Notes under the pieces: model-generated
Seen by the model: the letters and a program-made list of their open reading frames with translations, nothing else
Databases searched by the model: none
What the model was told of the DNA's origin: nothing
Position numbers and translations under genes: made by a program
NCBI RefSeq assembly: GCF_015265435.1
Contig: NZ_JABJWH010000006.1
Span: 248,001-312,000 of the forward strand
Length of the DNA stretch: 64,000 nucleotides
DNA from: Alloalcanivorax profundimaris
GTDB lineage: Bacteria > Pseudomonadota > Gammaproteobacteria > Pseudomonadales > Alcanivoracaceae
Reading direction: 5' to 3'
Shown here: piece by piece, positions 1-11,060 of the stretch
Layout: every line of letters starts with the position of its first letter
How positions within the stretch are numbered: position 1 is the stretch's first letter

Positions 1-298
1 CGAACAGCACCATGGCGTCGCGCAGGGTGGCGCTGGCCATGGCCGCCATGCCCATGGGGCCATGCATGGCGGGCAGCGCGCGCAGGCCGGTGCGCAGGGC
101 CAGGTCCGGCCGGGGCGACAGAGCCATGGCGTTGGCGATCAGCCGCCGGGCGCCGGGCCAGTCGATGAAGCCCTCGCCGCGCGCCAGGGTGGCGGCGTCG
201 ATGCCGGTGCCTTCCAGCAGGGCGGCCTGGTCGGCGCCGTCCGCCTCCAGGGTCTGCGCGATCATGCGGCAGTAGGTCAGGGCCAGGTCCGGGCTCAC
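1..298 (-). CDS. AraC-family regulator, N-terminal part (runs off the window)
   Basis: Read on the minus strand from a GTG codon at 298, the frame stays open to base 1 and gives about 99 residues beginning VSPDLALTYCRMIAQTLEAD. The arrangement (short helical N-terminus, then LRTGLRALPAMHGPMGMAAM) resembles the N-terminal arabinose-binding-like domain of OruR/GvaA-type AraC regulators; the C-terminal helix-turn-helix would lie outside the window. The GTG overlaps the stop codon of the TetR gene (GTGA), suggesting translational coupling and a two-gene regulator operon. The family call is an inference from the N-terminus only. Confidence 0.55.
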   Translation of the reverse strand, partial: MSPDLALTYCRMIAQTLEADGADQAALLEGTGIDAATLARGEGFIDWPGARRLIANAMALSPRPDLALRTGLRALPAMHGPMGMAAMASATLRDAMVLF

Positions 299-903
299 GG
301 CGGCGCTTCCTCCGGTGGCTCGGCCAGGTAGCCGGCCACCATGCGGGTCAGCTCCCGGGCCAGTTCCTCCTCGTCGATGAGGTCGCCCTGGCTGACATGG
401 CGCACCATGGTGAACAACACGCTGTTGGTGACGATGAACACGCGCACTTCCAGGTTCCGGATCGGGTAGTCCCGATAGTGGCGCAGAAAATACAGCCGCG
501 ACAGCTCCATGAAGTGCTGCTGCAGCAAATCCACCATGCGGTTGGTGGGCAGCCGGTGCCAGTTGCGCACCAGCTCCAGGTAGAGGCCGTCCCGGGAGCG
601 CAGCACCGAGAAGCCGAAGCGGATCGAGCGATGCACCATCTCGTTGAGATCGGTGACCGCCATCAGCGGCAGCCGCCGCAAACCGCCGGCGATGTCCTCC
701 GCCAGGCGGTCCATGAGCGCCTCGATCAGGGCGTCCTTGTCGCCGAAGTACTGATACAGCGAGCCCACGCTGACGCCGGCCTGTTCGGCGATGCGCGCCG
801 TGGTGGTGTCGTCCAGGCCGTGGCGCTGGATACACAGGCCGGTGGCCTCCACCAGGGCCTTCACCATCTCCCGGGACCGTTTTTGCCTTGGTTGTTTCCG
901 CAT
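295..903 (-). CDS. TetR/AcrR-family transcriptional repressor
   Basis: A 202-residue TetR regulator. The N-terminal helix-turn-helix is clear: TTARIAEQAGVSVGSLYQYF followed by GDKDALIEAL, the standard TetR recognition helix. The C-terminal ligand-binding half is not assignable to a subfamily. An upstream in-frame start at 945 exists, but the ATG at 903 is preferred because it puts the perfect palindrome at 925-946 in the promoter and not inside the gene, and because the protein then begins with the usual basic arm (MRKQPRQKRSRE). It faces the DUF2236 oxygenase gene at 1000 across this operator, so it probably represses that gene and itself. The effector is unknown. Confidence 0.85.
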   Translation of the reverse strand: MRKQPRQKRSREMVKALVEATGLCIQRHGLDDTTTARIAEQAGVSVGSLYQYFGDKDALIEALMDRLAEDIAGGLRRLPLMAVTDLNEMVHRSIRFGFSVLRSRDGLYLELVRNWHRLPTNRMVDLLQQHFMELSRLYFLRHYRDYPIRNLEVRVFIVTNSVLFTMVRHVSQGDLIDEEELARELTRMVAGYLAEPPEEAPP

Positions 904-924
904 GACGCCTCGAAACGCGAATTG

Positions 925-946
925 AATGCGAATAGATATTCGCATT
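925..946. promoter_or_regulatory. Perfect inverted repeat, probable TetR operator
   Basis: AATGCGAATA and TATTCGCATT form perfect 10-bp arms separated by GA. The site lies between the divergent TetR gene (start 903) and the DUF2236 gene (start 1000). Size and position are those of a classical TetR-family operator controlling both directions; the pairing with this regulator is inferred from proximity. Confidence 0.75.
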
Positions 947-999
947 ACTGTCCGATCCTGAGCAAGCCCCTTTCAGGAGCGCACCATCAGGAGAGCACC

Positions 1000-2247
1000 A
1001 TGAACGCACCGGCCCCCTCGACCCCTTCCGCTACCACATCCGCCAACACGTCCGCCGCCCCCACCCGGGCGCGGCCGTTCGAGAAGACCGCCACCCCCAC
1101 GCCGGCCTGGCTACGGCGGCTGCTGGGCCGGGAGCTGGCGCCCAGCCGCGATGAATACCAGGCGGCGCTGGACGATCTGTGGGTGGGCGACCCGGCCATG
1201 GACGCCCTGATCGACTGGATGTACGAGTATGGCCCGGCCCGGGCGCGGCCCCTGTTCGAGACCGCGGTGCGCGAGGGCGTGGACGCGGTGCCGGAATGCC
1301 CGGCGCCGCTGCGGGCGTTCATGGACCAGGTGGCGGCGCCGGCCTGGCTGGATCCGGCCCTGGTGGACGAGGGCGCCCGCTTCATTCAGTCCACGGGCAT
1401 GGCGGCCCCCTATGTGCTGCGGGATCTGGCGCTGATGGGCGGCTATTTGCTGTCCGGCTTCAACCAGTCCCTGGTGCTGACCGGCGCGCTCAGCCAGGGC
1501 ACCGCCCGGCGGGTGGCGGAAACCGGCAAGTGGTGGATCGATTGCACCGAGGAAGGCGGGCTGCTGCCCGGCGGGGAGGGCTACCGGGGCACCCTGCATG
1601 TGCGCATGGTGCATGGCCTGGTGCGGCGTAACCTGGATCGCCGGGAGGAATGGGATCACGCCCGCTGGGGGTTGCCGCTCAACCAGGTGGACATGGCCGC
1701 CACCTATCTGGGCTTCTGCGTGGTGATGCTGGGCGGCCTGCGCAAGATGGGCATTCCGGTGACGGCGCGGGAGTCCCGGGCGGTGATGCATCTGTGGAAG
1801 TACGCCGGCTGGCTGATGGGCGTGGACGAACGCTGGCTGGTGGAGCGGGAACGGGACGGCATCGTGCTGCTGCACCACGCCATGATGACCCAGAGCCGCC
1901 CGGACTGGACCAGCCAGGAACTGGGCCGGGCCCTGTCCCGGGAGCCGCTTTCCCAGTCCTTCCGCCGTCTGGCGGGGGTGCGTCGGCGCTGGGCCTACCG
2001 CCGCCACCTCAGTGTCACCCGGTACTTCCTGAACCGGGAGAAAATGCGCCAGCTGGGTCTGCCGGACGACATCGGCCCCTGGTTTCCGCTCGCCACCCTG
2101 GTGCCGCGTTTCGCCGGTCACGTGGCCCTGCGTTACCTGCCGGGCCTGCGCGGCTGGCAGCAGCGCCACGGCCGGCGGGTGCAGAACGCGGCCCTGCGGC
2201 ACCTGTTCGCCGAGGGCGATCCCGGCCTGGTGCGGGCGGACCTATAA
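1000..2247 (+). CDS. DUF2236 (MpaB/Lcp-like) oxygenase family protein
   Basis: A 415-residue protein starting at ATG 1000 after AGGAG. After a low-complexity Ser/Thr/Ala N-terminus of about 40 residues it shows the features of the DUF2236 family, which includes the latex-clearing rubber oxygenase Lcp and the MpaB catalytic domain: the helix GGYLLSGFNQSLVLTGALS, the KWWIDCT segment, VRMVHGLVRR with a histidine that could be a haem ligand, and the segment LNQVDMAATYLGF. Known members are haem-b dependent oxygenases; the substrate here cannot be read. There is no convincing Tat or Sec signal, unlike true Lcp. It is divergent from a TetR gene that probably controls it. Confidence 0.7.
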   Translation: MNAPAPSTPSATTSANTSAAPTRARPFEKTATPTPAWLRRLLGRELAPSRDEYQAALDDLWVGDPAMDALIDWMYEYGPARARPLFETAVREGVDAVPECPAPLRAFMDQVAAPAWLDPALVDEGARFIQSTGMAAPYVLRDLALMGGYLLSGFNQSLVLTGALSQGTARRVAETGKWWIDCTEEGGLLPGGEGYRGTLHVRMVHGLVRRNLDRREEWDHARWGLPLNQVDMAATYLGFCVVMLGGLRKMGIPVTARESRAVMHLWKYAGWLMGVDERWLVERERDGIVLLHHAMMTQSRPDWTSQELGRALSREPLSQSFRRLAGVRRRWAYRRHLSVTRYFLNREKMRQLGLPDDIGPWFPLATLVPRFAGHVALRYLPGLRGWQQRHGRRVQNAALRHLFAEGDPGLVRADL

Positions 2248-2347
2248 AAAAATCCGATCAATTCGTTCTTCTCACCCTCGTCCCTTCACATCCGCTTTAT
2301 GGGTACAGTTTTAATCTCATTCGCGGAAACGGATAAGGTGAAGAGCG

Positions 2348-2947
2348 ATGAAACGGATTCTGGTGCTGTATTACTCCATGTACGGACACATTGAGTCACT
2401 GGCGGACGCCGTGGCCGAAGGGGCGCGCGGCGTGGGCGGCGTGGAAGTGACCATCAAGCGGGTACCGGAAACCATGCCCGAGGACGCTTTCAAGGCGGCC
2501 GGTGGCAAGACCGATCAGAAAGCCCCGGAGGCAAGCCCCGGGGAACTCAAGGATTACGACGCCGTGATCGTTGGCACGCCCACCCGCTTCGGCAACATGA
2601 GCGGGCAGATGCGTACCTTCTGGGATCAGACCGGCGGCCTGTGGGCCCAGGGCGCCCTGGCCGGCAAGGTGGCCAGCGTGTTCACCTCCACCGGCACCGG
2701 CGGCGGCAAGGAAACCACCATTATTTCCACCTGGCTGACCCTGGCCCACCACGGTTTCGTCCTGGTGCCCCTGGGTTACGCGGACCCGGGCCAGGAGCAG
2801 ACCGACATCAGCGAAGCCCATGGCGCCTCCCCCTACGGCTCCGGCACCCTGGCCGGCCCGGACGGCAGCCGCCAGCCCAGCGACAAGGAACTGATCCTGG
2901 CCCGTTATCAGGGCGAGCAGGTGGCCAAGCTGACCGTCAAACTCTGA
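2348..2947 (+). CDS. wrbA: NAD(P)H:quinone oxidoreductase, WrbA type
   Basis: A 199-residue flavodoxin-fold protein, the normal WrbA length. The FMN phosphate loop is at residues 8-16 ([11 protein letters not shown]), followed by the WrbA signature [20 protein letters not shown] and the glycine-rich [11 protein letters not shown]. WrbA proteins are tetrameric cytosolic enzymes that reduce quinones by two electrons with NAD(P)H and protect against redox cycling. The gene is monocistronic: about 100 bp of promoter upstream and an intrinsic terminator downstream. Start ATG at 2348 follows GGTGAAGAGCG. Confidence 0.93.
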   Translation: MKRILVLYYSMYGHIESLADAVAEGARGVGGVEVTIKRVPETMPEDAFKAAGGKTDQKAPEASPGELKDYDAVIVGTPTRFGNMSGQMRTFWDQTGGLWAQGALAGKVASVFTSTGTGGGKETTIISTWLTLAHHGFVLVPLGYADPGQEQTDISEAHGASPYGSGTLAGPDGSRQPSDKELILARYQGEQVAKLTVKL

Positions 2948-2996
2948 GATTTCCTCTCGTGTAAGAACTCATAGCGCTGATTCTTACCCCCTTATG

Positions 2997-3022
2997 CCGC
3001 CCTCCCCCGGGCGGTTTTTTTT
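2997..3022 (+). terminator. Rho-independent terminator of wrbA
   Basis: CCGCCC (2997-3002), a six-base loop and GGGCGG (3009-3014) are followed by eight T residues. It ends only a few bases before the convergent GNAT gene; the opposite strand has no T-run, so it works for wrbA only. Confidence 0.9.
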
Positions 3023-3025
3023 GTT

Positions 3026-3622
3026 TCAGGCCAGGCGCTTGCGCATGCGCGTGCGGGGCAAGGAGACGCCTTGCCGTTGCACGCTCTCCTCGCCGTCCAC
3101 CTCGAAGCCCAGAAACGCGAAGAAATCCCGCGCCACCAGACTGGCCTCGGTGACCAGTTCATCGAGGCCCTGAATCCGGGCTTCGTCTTCCAGGTGGTGG
3201 TAGAGCAGGGTGGCGATGCCCAGGCGGGCGGCGTCCGGATGCACGTAGACGAAGGTGACGCGCCGCTCCACCAACTGCGCGAAGGCGGCGGGCCGTCCGT
3301 CCCATTCCGCCACCATGGTCAGCCCGTCCGCCAGCGCCGCCTGGAAGCCGGGCGCGTCGGCGCCGGCGGCCCAGGCGGCGCGCTGGTCGGCGTCGTAGTG
3401 GTCGGTGGCGGTGGTGTGCACGGCGGCCTGGAACACCGCCGTCAGGGCGGGGCCGTCATGCGGTTCGAAGGGGCGGATCAGGAAGGGCAGGCCGGGCAGG
3501 GCCGGGGTATCGGTGGCGTCCGGCGCCGGCGCCGTGCTGGCGGGCTCGGCGGGCGGGGCCGCCGGGGCCGGAGGCGTCTCCCGGCCGGCGTTGGTGAGCC
3601 ATCGCCACAGGGCGCGGATCAT
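3026..3622 (-). CDS. GNAT-family N-acetyltransferase
   Basis: A 198-residue protein. Residues 1-45 are an Ala/Pro-rich segment (ETPPAPAAPPAEPASTAPAP) after a short helix, followed by a GNAT domain from about residue 48 (FLIRPFEPHDGPALTAVF). The acetyl-CoA region is VTFVYVHPDAARLGIATLLY, with the Q/R-x-x-G-x-G/A loop in the degenerate form ARLGIA, and the C-terminal ASLVARDFFAFLGFEVDGEE is typical of YafP/ElaA-like acetyltransferases. The substrate is unknown. Its start overlaps the stop of the upstream coiled-coil gene by four bases (ATGA), so the two are co-translated. Confidence 0.8.
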   Translation of the reverse strand: MIRALWRWLTNAGRETPPAPAAPPAEPASTAPAPDATDTPALPGLPFLIRPFEPHDGPALTAVFQAAVHTTATDHYDADQRAAWAAGADAPGFQAALADGLTMVAEWDGRPAAFAQLVERRVTFVYVHPDAARLGIATLLYHHLEDEARIQGLDELVTEASLVARDFFAFLGFEVDGEESVQRQGVSLPRTRMRKRLA

Positions 3623-3888
3623 GAGCCGTCCCGCTGCTGTTGCTGTTTAAGCGCTTCCACCTGGCGCTCCAGGGCGCGCAGATAATCCTCCTGCTTTTTC
3701 AGCAGGGTTTCGGTGGTGGCCTGCTGTTCGCGCAGCGCCTCGGCCCGGTCGCGCAGTTCCGCCCGTTCGCGCCGCGCCGCGTCGCCGGCTTCCTCCGCCG
3801 CCGCCCGGGCGGCGTCATCGTCCCGGGATTCGGCGCCCACGGCGGGCGCGGCCAGGGCGATCAGCAGCAATGGCCAGAGCAAACGCAT
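3619..3888 (-). CDS. Small exported coiled-coil protein
   Basis: About 89 residues from the ATG at 3888. It begins with a signal peptide (MRLLWPLLLIALAAPAVGAE, probable cleavage after VGA) and is otherwise a charged helix dominated by Ala, Glu, Arg and Gln with heptad spacing, ending KQQQQRDGS. It is probably a periplasmic coiled coil. An alternative start nine codons upstream would put a tryptophan-containing segment before the signal. No family recognised. Overlaps the GNAT gene by four bases. Confidence 0.65.
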   Translation of the reverse strand: MRLLWPLLLIALAAPAVGAESRDDDAARAAAEEAGDAARRERAELRDRAEALREQQATTETLLKKQEDYLRALERQVEALKQQQQRDGS

Positions 3889-3999
3889 GGAAAATTTCCC
3901 CCGCAGCCAAAACACCGAGTCTAGCAGAGGTTGGGTGCCGCGACAGTGCCGCCGGTCGCCGGGCGCGAGTCAGGCATGTCCTACCTATATCGAGGGCGA

Positions 4000-5022
4000 T
4001 CACGCCAGACCGGAAATCAGGGCGGCGCCGGCCACCGCCAGCAGCAGGGCCCAGAGCAGCGCGCCCAGCGCCAGCGGGCGCCAGCCGGCCTGGCGCAGCA
4101 GGCCCAGGTGGGTGCTCAGGCCCAGGGCGGCCATGGCCAGCGTAAGCAGCAGGTCATCCGCGCCGGCCAGGGCCGGGCGCGGGCCATCCGGCAGCAGCCC
4201 CAGGCCGTTCACGGCCATGGCCAGGGCGAACAGCAACGCGAACGGCGGCACCGGCAAGCGGCGCCCGGCAGTGCCGCCGTCGCCGCCGCGCGCCAGCAGC
4301 GCCAGCCCCATCAGCACCGGGGCCAGCATCATCACCCGCGCCATCTTCACCAGCAGGGCGGTGTCCACCAGCGCCGGCGACATGGCCTGGGCGGCCACCA
4401 GCACCTGGGCGACCTCCTGGACGGTGGCGCCGGTGAACAGGGCGTAGTCCGCCGGATCGCCGAACAGGCCGGGCCAGCGATGGAACATCACCGGCAGCAG
4501 CAGCATGTTCAGGGTGCCGAACACCACCACCGCCGCCACCGCCATGGCGCCGTCCCGGTCCCGGCCGCGCAGCAACGGCTCGGCGGCGAGCACCGCGGCG
4601 GCGCCGCAAATGCCGTTGCCGGCGCCGATCAGCAGAGCGGCGTTGCGCGGCATGCGGAACAGCACCGGCCCCAGCCAGGCGGCCAGCAGCAGGCTGGCCA
4701 GGACCTGCACCGCGTCCAGCACCAGCACGCCGACCCCCAGCCCGGCCACGGCATCCAGGGGAATGCGCAGGCCGTAGAGCACGATGGCGGTTTTCAGCAC
4801 CGGGCCCTTGAACAGGTTCAGGCTGGGCGCGGCCCGCTCCCGCCAGGCCGCCGGCAGCGGCTGGGTCACCAGCAAGCCGATGAGCAGAGCCAGGGCCAGG
4901 GCGCCCAGGCCCCAGGCGTGGGCCAGGGGCGTGCTGGCCAGGCCCATGCCGGCCAGCCCGCAGGCCACCACCAGCAACACAAAGGGCCATTCGGAAGGGC
5001 GGGGGAGAACCTGGGTGAACAT
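4000..5022 (-). CDS. YeiH-family putative sulfate exporter
   Basis: About 340 residues with roughly ten hydrophobic helices, an inner-membrane protein of the UPF0324/YeiH family. The conserved family segments are present: LLIGAGNGICGAAAVLA and ALFTGATVQEVAQVLVAAQA. Family members are annotated as putative sulfate/sulfite exporters; the E. coli yeiH is controlled by the neighbouring LysR regulator YeiE, and the same divergent arrangement exists here. The ATG at 5022 is preferred because of GGAG eight bases upstream; a GTG at 5052 is the longer alternative. Transported substrate is not shown by the sequence. Confidence 0.85.
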   Translation of the reverse strand: MFTQVLPRPSEWPFVLLVVACGLAGMGLASTPLAHAWGLGALALALLIGLLVTQPLPAAWRERAAPSLNLFKGPVLKTAIVLYGLRIPLDAVAGLGVGVLVLDAVQVLASLLLAAWLGPVLFRMPRNAALLIGAGNGICGAAAVLAAEPLLRGRDRDGAMAVAAVVVFGTLNMLLLPVMFHRWPGLFGDPADYALFTGATVQEVAQVLVAAQAMSPALVDTALLVKMARVMMLAPVLMGLALLARGGDGGTAGRRLPVPPFALLFALAMAVNGLGLLPDGPRPALAGADDLLLTLAMAALGLSTHLGLLRQAGWRPLALGALLWALLLAVAGAALISGLA

Positions 5023-5070
5023 GGTCGGGCTCCGTGATGAATTCGGAGCCACTATGGCAAGGGCGCGGGG

Positions 5071-5084
5071 TTAAATATATTTAA
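5071..5084. promoter_or_regulatory. AT-rich perfect palindrome in the yeiH/LysR divergent promoter
   Basis: TTAAATATATTTAA is a perfect 14-bp palindrome in a very AT-rich 60-bp spacer between yeiH and the LysR gene, in otherwise GC-rich DNA. LysR regulators commonly bind interrupted T-N11-A palindromes in such divergent promoters; the binding by this LysR protein is inferred. Confidence 0.55.
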
Positions 5085-5114
5085 TTATTATAAAGATATA
5101 ACTAAAATAAAATT

Positions 5115-5996
5115 ATGAATGACACCACTCTGCGCCAATGGCGCCTGTTCCTGGCGGTGGCCGAGACCGGCAGCGTGGCCGCCGCCGCACGCCGGGTGGC
5201 CCTGACCCAGCCGGCGGTCAGCCAGGGGCTGGCGCAACTGGAGGACCGGCTCGGCGAGCGTCTGTTCGACCGGGTGGGCCGGGGCCTGCATCTGAACGGG
5301 GCGGGCCGCCGGTTGCTGCCCGAGGCCCGTGCCCTGCTGGAGCAGGTGGAACGCTGTGAGCGCCTGTTCCAGACGCCCCGCCTGGAAGTGGAACTGGCGG
5401 CCACCCACACCCTGGGCAATTACTATCTGCCGCCGCTGCTGGCCGCCTTCCGGGCGCGCCATCCGGCGGCGCGGGTGCGCCTGGACGTGGTCAACACGCG
5501 CACCGCCGTGGCCCGGCTGCTGGCCCTGGAAACCGAACTGGCCCTGGTGGAAGGGCCGGTGTCCCACCCTCTGCTGGCGGTGCGGCACTGGCGGGACGAT
5601 ACCCTGGTGCGGGTGGCGGCGCCGGCCCTGGCGGCCAGCCTGGGCCCGGACCCCTCGGGCTGGCCCTGGGTGATGCGCGAGCCCGGGTCCGGTACCCGGG
5701 CGGTGATCGAGGCGCGGCTGGGGGAAGCCTTTCCGCCGGCGGAGCGTCTGTTGCAGCTGGGCGCCGGCGAGGCGGTTCGCCAGGCGCTGCTGGCCGGAGC
5801 CGGCGTCGGCTACGTGAGCCGGCTGGCCGCCGCCCGCGCTTTGCAAGACGGCCGTCTGGTTGCGGTGCCCGGGGACGGCGAGTCCCTGCGCCGGCCTCTG
5901 TACCTGCTGCGCCATCGTCAGCGCCCGCCGGGGGAAGGTGAGCGGGCGCTGGAGGCGTTGTTGCTGGAGGGCGGGGGTCAGGGGTCGAGCCCGTAA
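5115..5996 (+). CDS. LysR-family transcriptional regulator (YeiE-like)
   Basis: A 293-residue LysR regulator. The winged helix is at residues 5-62 (LRQWRLFLAVAETGSVAAAA, then VALTQPAVSQGLAQLEDRLG). The effector domain begins VELAATHTLGNYYLPPLLAA, the typical CbbR/YeiE/CysB-related entry motif in which TxT-like residues form the anion site. It is divergent from yeiH, as in E. coli yeiE-yeiH, which supports a role in sulfite/sulfate response. No good ribosome binding site is visible before ATG 5115. The last 19 bases overlap the convergent AP2-like gene. Confidence 0.88.
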   Translation: MNDTTLRQWRLFLAVAETGSVAAAARRVALTQPAVSQGLAQLEDRLGERLFDRVGRGLHLNGAGRRLLPEARALLEQVERCERLFQTPRLEVELAATHTLGNYYLPPLLAAFRARHPAARVRLDVVNTRTAVARLLALETELALVEGPVSHPLLAVRHWRDDTLVRVAAPALAASLGPDPSGWPWVMREPGSGTRAVIEARLGEAFPPAERLLQLGAGEAVRQALLAGAGVGYVSRLAAARALQDGRLVAVPGDGESLRRPLYLLRHRQRPPGEGERALEALLLEGGGQGSSP

Positions 5997-6544
5997 CGGC
6001 GCAGCAGGTCCCGGTTGCGGTTTGCCCAACGGTCGTAGCGTTGACGCAACTCGTCGTCCTCGGGGACCGGCGCGCCCACCCACTGGCAGCGTTGCACCAC
6101 CGCCCGTTTGAAAGCGCCGAAACCGCCGTAACGGCGCATCGAGAACCAGCGCTTGCGGCCCCGGTTGGCGGTGACCGAGAAGTTGCCGCCCAGGGGTTTC
6201 TCGCGGAAGGTCACGGTGACCCCCACCAGACCGAAGGGGTTGCGTTGATCCGTCCGGTCCGGGGCCTCGTCCTTGTTCTGGGCGTAGAGCATCAGCGGGC
6301 GGCGGTCGCCCATGGCGGCGCGCACCGCCGGGTCGTCGATGGCCTGGTCGCGCCATTGGCGGGCCTGTTCCAGGGCCGCCGCCTTGCTGCCGTAGCGGCG
6401 GTCGCGGAACGAGCGGCGCCGTTGCCGGCGGCGTCCGTGGCCGTCCAGCCAGGGCACCGCGCACCACCAGAACTCGCCGGTGTGATTGCGATAGATGTAC
6501 AAAAAGGAGTGCACACGGGGCGCTCTTTTTACGGGGTGATTCAT
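5978..6544 (-). CDS. AP2-like DNA-binding-fold small protein (hypothetical)
   Basis: About 188 basic residues. The central segment NPFGLVGVTVTFREKPLGGN, then FSVTANRGRKRWFSMRRYGG and FGAFKRAVVQR, has the pattern of an AP2/ERF-like domain (G-V, W-like substitutions on a three-stranded sheet followed by a helix). An N-terminal region (FLYIYRNHTGEFWWCAVPWL) and the repeat of a similar pattern around RRRSFRDRRYGSKAAALEQA suggest two AP2-like units. Bacterial AP2 domains are known in homing endonucleases and phage proteins; a function is not assigned. ATG 6544 has GGA-containing spacing; the start at 6568 lacks any Shine-Dalgarno. Its 3' end overlaps the LysR gene. Confidence 0.55.
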   Translation of the reverse strand: MNHPVKRAPRVHSFLYIYRNHTGEFWWCAVPWLDGHGRRRQRRRSFRDRRYGSKAAALEQARQWRDQAIDDPAVRAAMGDRRPLMLYAQNKDEAPDRTDQRNPFGLVGVTVTFREKPLGGNFSVTANRGRKRWFSMRRYGGFGAFKRAVVQRCQWVGAPVPEDDELRQRYDRWANRNRDLLRRYGLDP

Positions 6545-6844
6545 GATGCTGACTTCCGTCCTCGACATTTTTTATTGCTTTCCCGCAATATTGGAAATCA
6601 GTGCCATTAATGCAGAGCTAACCCCGAAAAGAGCGTTCCTGCTCTTTCTTTACAGGGAGAGCGTCGGCGGGTCCCATCCCTGAGCGTCCTTAAAAGTCGT
6701 CGCGACCACCAAACAAATTCGTCAGGACGGCAATATTCCTGCCGTATACGCAAAGGGGCGTGAGGGAGATAAAACGGGGGCGAATAAAAAGGGGGCGCCG
6801 GAGCGCCCCTTGTCGGTGGGAAGGATGGAAACGGCGGGCGAACG
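6545..6844. other. 300-bp intergenic region before the AP2-like gene
   Basis: No coding frame with a start and ribosome binding site is convincing here. Visible structure: an inverted repeat AAAGAGC (6628-6634) with GCTCTTT (6641-6647) followed by CTTT, which could be a weak terminator; a smaller repeat ACGGCA (6727-6732) with TGCCGT (6740-6745); and the acnA terminator at 6785-6809. The region is less GC-rich than its surroundings and probably holds the promoter of the AP2-like gene. Confidence 0.4.
6785..6809 (-). terminator. Rho-independent terminator of acnA
   Basis: On the minus strand GGGGCGC (from 6809), loop TCCG, GCGCCCC (to 6792) followed by a C and a T-rich run. It begins about 35 bases after the acnA stop codon. 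Confidence 0.85.
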
Positions 6845-9592
<2,748 letters not shown>

Positions 9593-9853
9593 TGCGCACC
9601 TCCTTAGTTGGCGAGTCGTTCGCTTGGGGGGTTGTAACTCCATGATAGTACGCCCTTATGGCGGGCACATGAACCAACCCGGGCGCCGGCGCCGGCTATC
9701 GCCGCGATGGGCCGGGACGATGCCCGGGCCCGGGCGGCGCGGGCCCCGGGGCGGCGGTGGTGGGGATCGCCGCCGGGGTCGGGTTTTACACCTTTTCGCA
9801 AAGGCCGGCGCCGGGGCGCGTTAGGCTGCGCGCAAACAGCGAGGAGGGAACCC

Positions 9854-10540
9854 ATGTTGGACTGGATTTCACAACACCAGAAAGTACTGAGCGTATTGAT
9901 CAGCTTCGGCACCCTGCTGATCTGGCTGGTCTACGCCCAGCTGCTGTACCAGAGCTACCGGCGCCAGCGGCGGCCGCGCATCGTCATCAACCGGGGCAAG
10001 CACCGCAGCGTCAACGCCCTGTGCCTGATCAGTAACATGAGCGCCGAATCGGTGTTCGTGGAGCACATCGTGGCGCGCCTGGAAACCGACCGGGGCGTGT
10101 TCCGCGCCGACGTCACCGAGCTGGAGCAGGACTACGAACAGGGCGACGAGGACCGCGAGCAGCAGCATGGCACGGCGCCGGATTCGCTGCGCGACAGTAC
10201 CCGCCAGGGGCCGCTGGCACCCGGCGAATTTCTGCATATCGGCGCCTTCGACGGCGTCATCGAGCGGGTCTGCCGGGCCCAGGGCCTGTCCCTGGAAGCG
10301 GACGACGGCGACGAGCGCACCGTGCGGCCCGAGGCCCTCACTATCCAGGTGGTGGCGATCTACGGCTCCGACGATCTGCCGATCGGCGTGGAGCGGCGCT
10401 TCCTGATCCGCGAAACCGATCGGGGGCACCTGCTGGTGCCGGCCAGCTGGGACAGCAAGCGGCTGGCCGGCCGTCGCCAACGCCGCCAACTGCGGGACCT
10501 GATGGAGGAACTGCGCAAGGAACAGTTGGCCCGGCATTGA
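9854..10540 (+). CDS. Conserved hypothetical single-pass membrane protein
   Basis: A 228-residue protein starting at ATG 9854 after GAGGAGGGAA. One transmembrane helix is at residues 13-32 (LSVLISFGTLLIWLVYAQLL) followed by a basic stop-transfer stretch (YRRQRRPR). The soluble part has an acidic segment near residues 90-105 (ELEQDYEQGDEDREQQHG) and is mainly beta-like. I do not recognise the family. The preceding 260 bp separate it from acnA and contain both promoters; no other feature stands out there. Confidence 0.7.
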   Translation: MLDWISQHQKVLSVLISFGTLLIWLVYAQLLYQSYRRQRRPRIVINRGKHRSVNALCLISNMSAESVFVEHIVARLETDRGVFRADVTELEQDYEQGDEDREQQHGTAPDSLRDSTRQGPLAPGEFLHIGAFDGVIERVCRAQGLSLEADDGDERTVRPEALTIQVVAIYGSDDLPIGVERRFLIRETDRGHLLVPASWDSKRLAGRRQRRQLRDLMEELRKEQLARH

Positions 10541-10586
10541 GGAATCCGTTGTAATGGGGGTTTCGCGGATCAGGGGGGGAACAACC

Positions 10587-11060
10587 ATGCGCTTCGAGGC
10601 CGTGCATCCGGGCACCGTCGCGGTATGGCGGGTGCAGACACTGGTCGGCGTCGCCGTCCTGCTGCTGGGGCTGGTGGCGGTGTTCGCGCCGCTGCTGGCC
10701 GGCGGCGCCCTGGCCCTTCCGGCGCTGGGTGTCTGGGGGCTGGCGCTGCTGGTGCTGGCGGGCCTGGGCTGGTGGGGGCCGGCGGCCTGGTACCGGCGCC
10801 TGCGCTACTGTCTGGATGAACGCGGCCTGAGCGTGGAGCGGGGCCTGCTGTGGCGCCATCGCATCACCGTGCCGCGGGTCCGGATTCAGCATTCCGATGT
10901 CAGCCAGGGGCCTTTGCAGCGCGCCTTCGGCGTCGCCACCCTGCGTCTGTATACCGCCGGCAGCCGCTTCACCGTGACCACCCTGCCGGGCCTCGACCAC
11001 GACACCGCGCTGGCGCTGCGCGAGCGACTTCTCCGCGAGGGCGACGGCGATGCGGTATGA
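10587..11060 (+). CDS. Bacterial PH-domain membrane protein (YdbS-like)
   Basis: A 157-residue protein with two N-terminal membrane helices (residues about 18-70) followed by a bPH2 domain: RYCLDERGLSVERGLLWRHR, ITVPRVRIQHSDVSQGPLQR and FGVATLRLYTAG, the hallmark of YdbS-type proteins where a conserved R-x-Q-x-x-x-V/L follows the strand. YdbS and YdbT are usually encoded together, as here with the next gene, which overlaps by 11 bases. The molecular role is not established; members are inner-membrane proteins. Confidence 0.85.
   Translation: MRFEAVHPGTVAVWRVQTLVGVAVLLLGLVAVFAPLLAGGALALPALGVWGLALLVLAGLGWWGPAAWYRRLRYCLDERGLSVERGLLWRHRITVPRVRIQHSDVSQGPLQRAFGVATLRLYTAGSRFTVTTLPGLDHDTALALRERLLREGDGDAV

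Noticed and set aside
6605-6612. CATTAATG near the AP2-like gene as a further HpaR-type operator
   Set aside because: It lacks the 4-bp spacer, is only 8 bp long, and lies in an AT-rich stretch where it is expected by chance.
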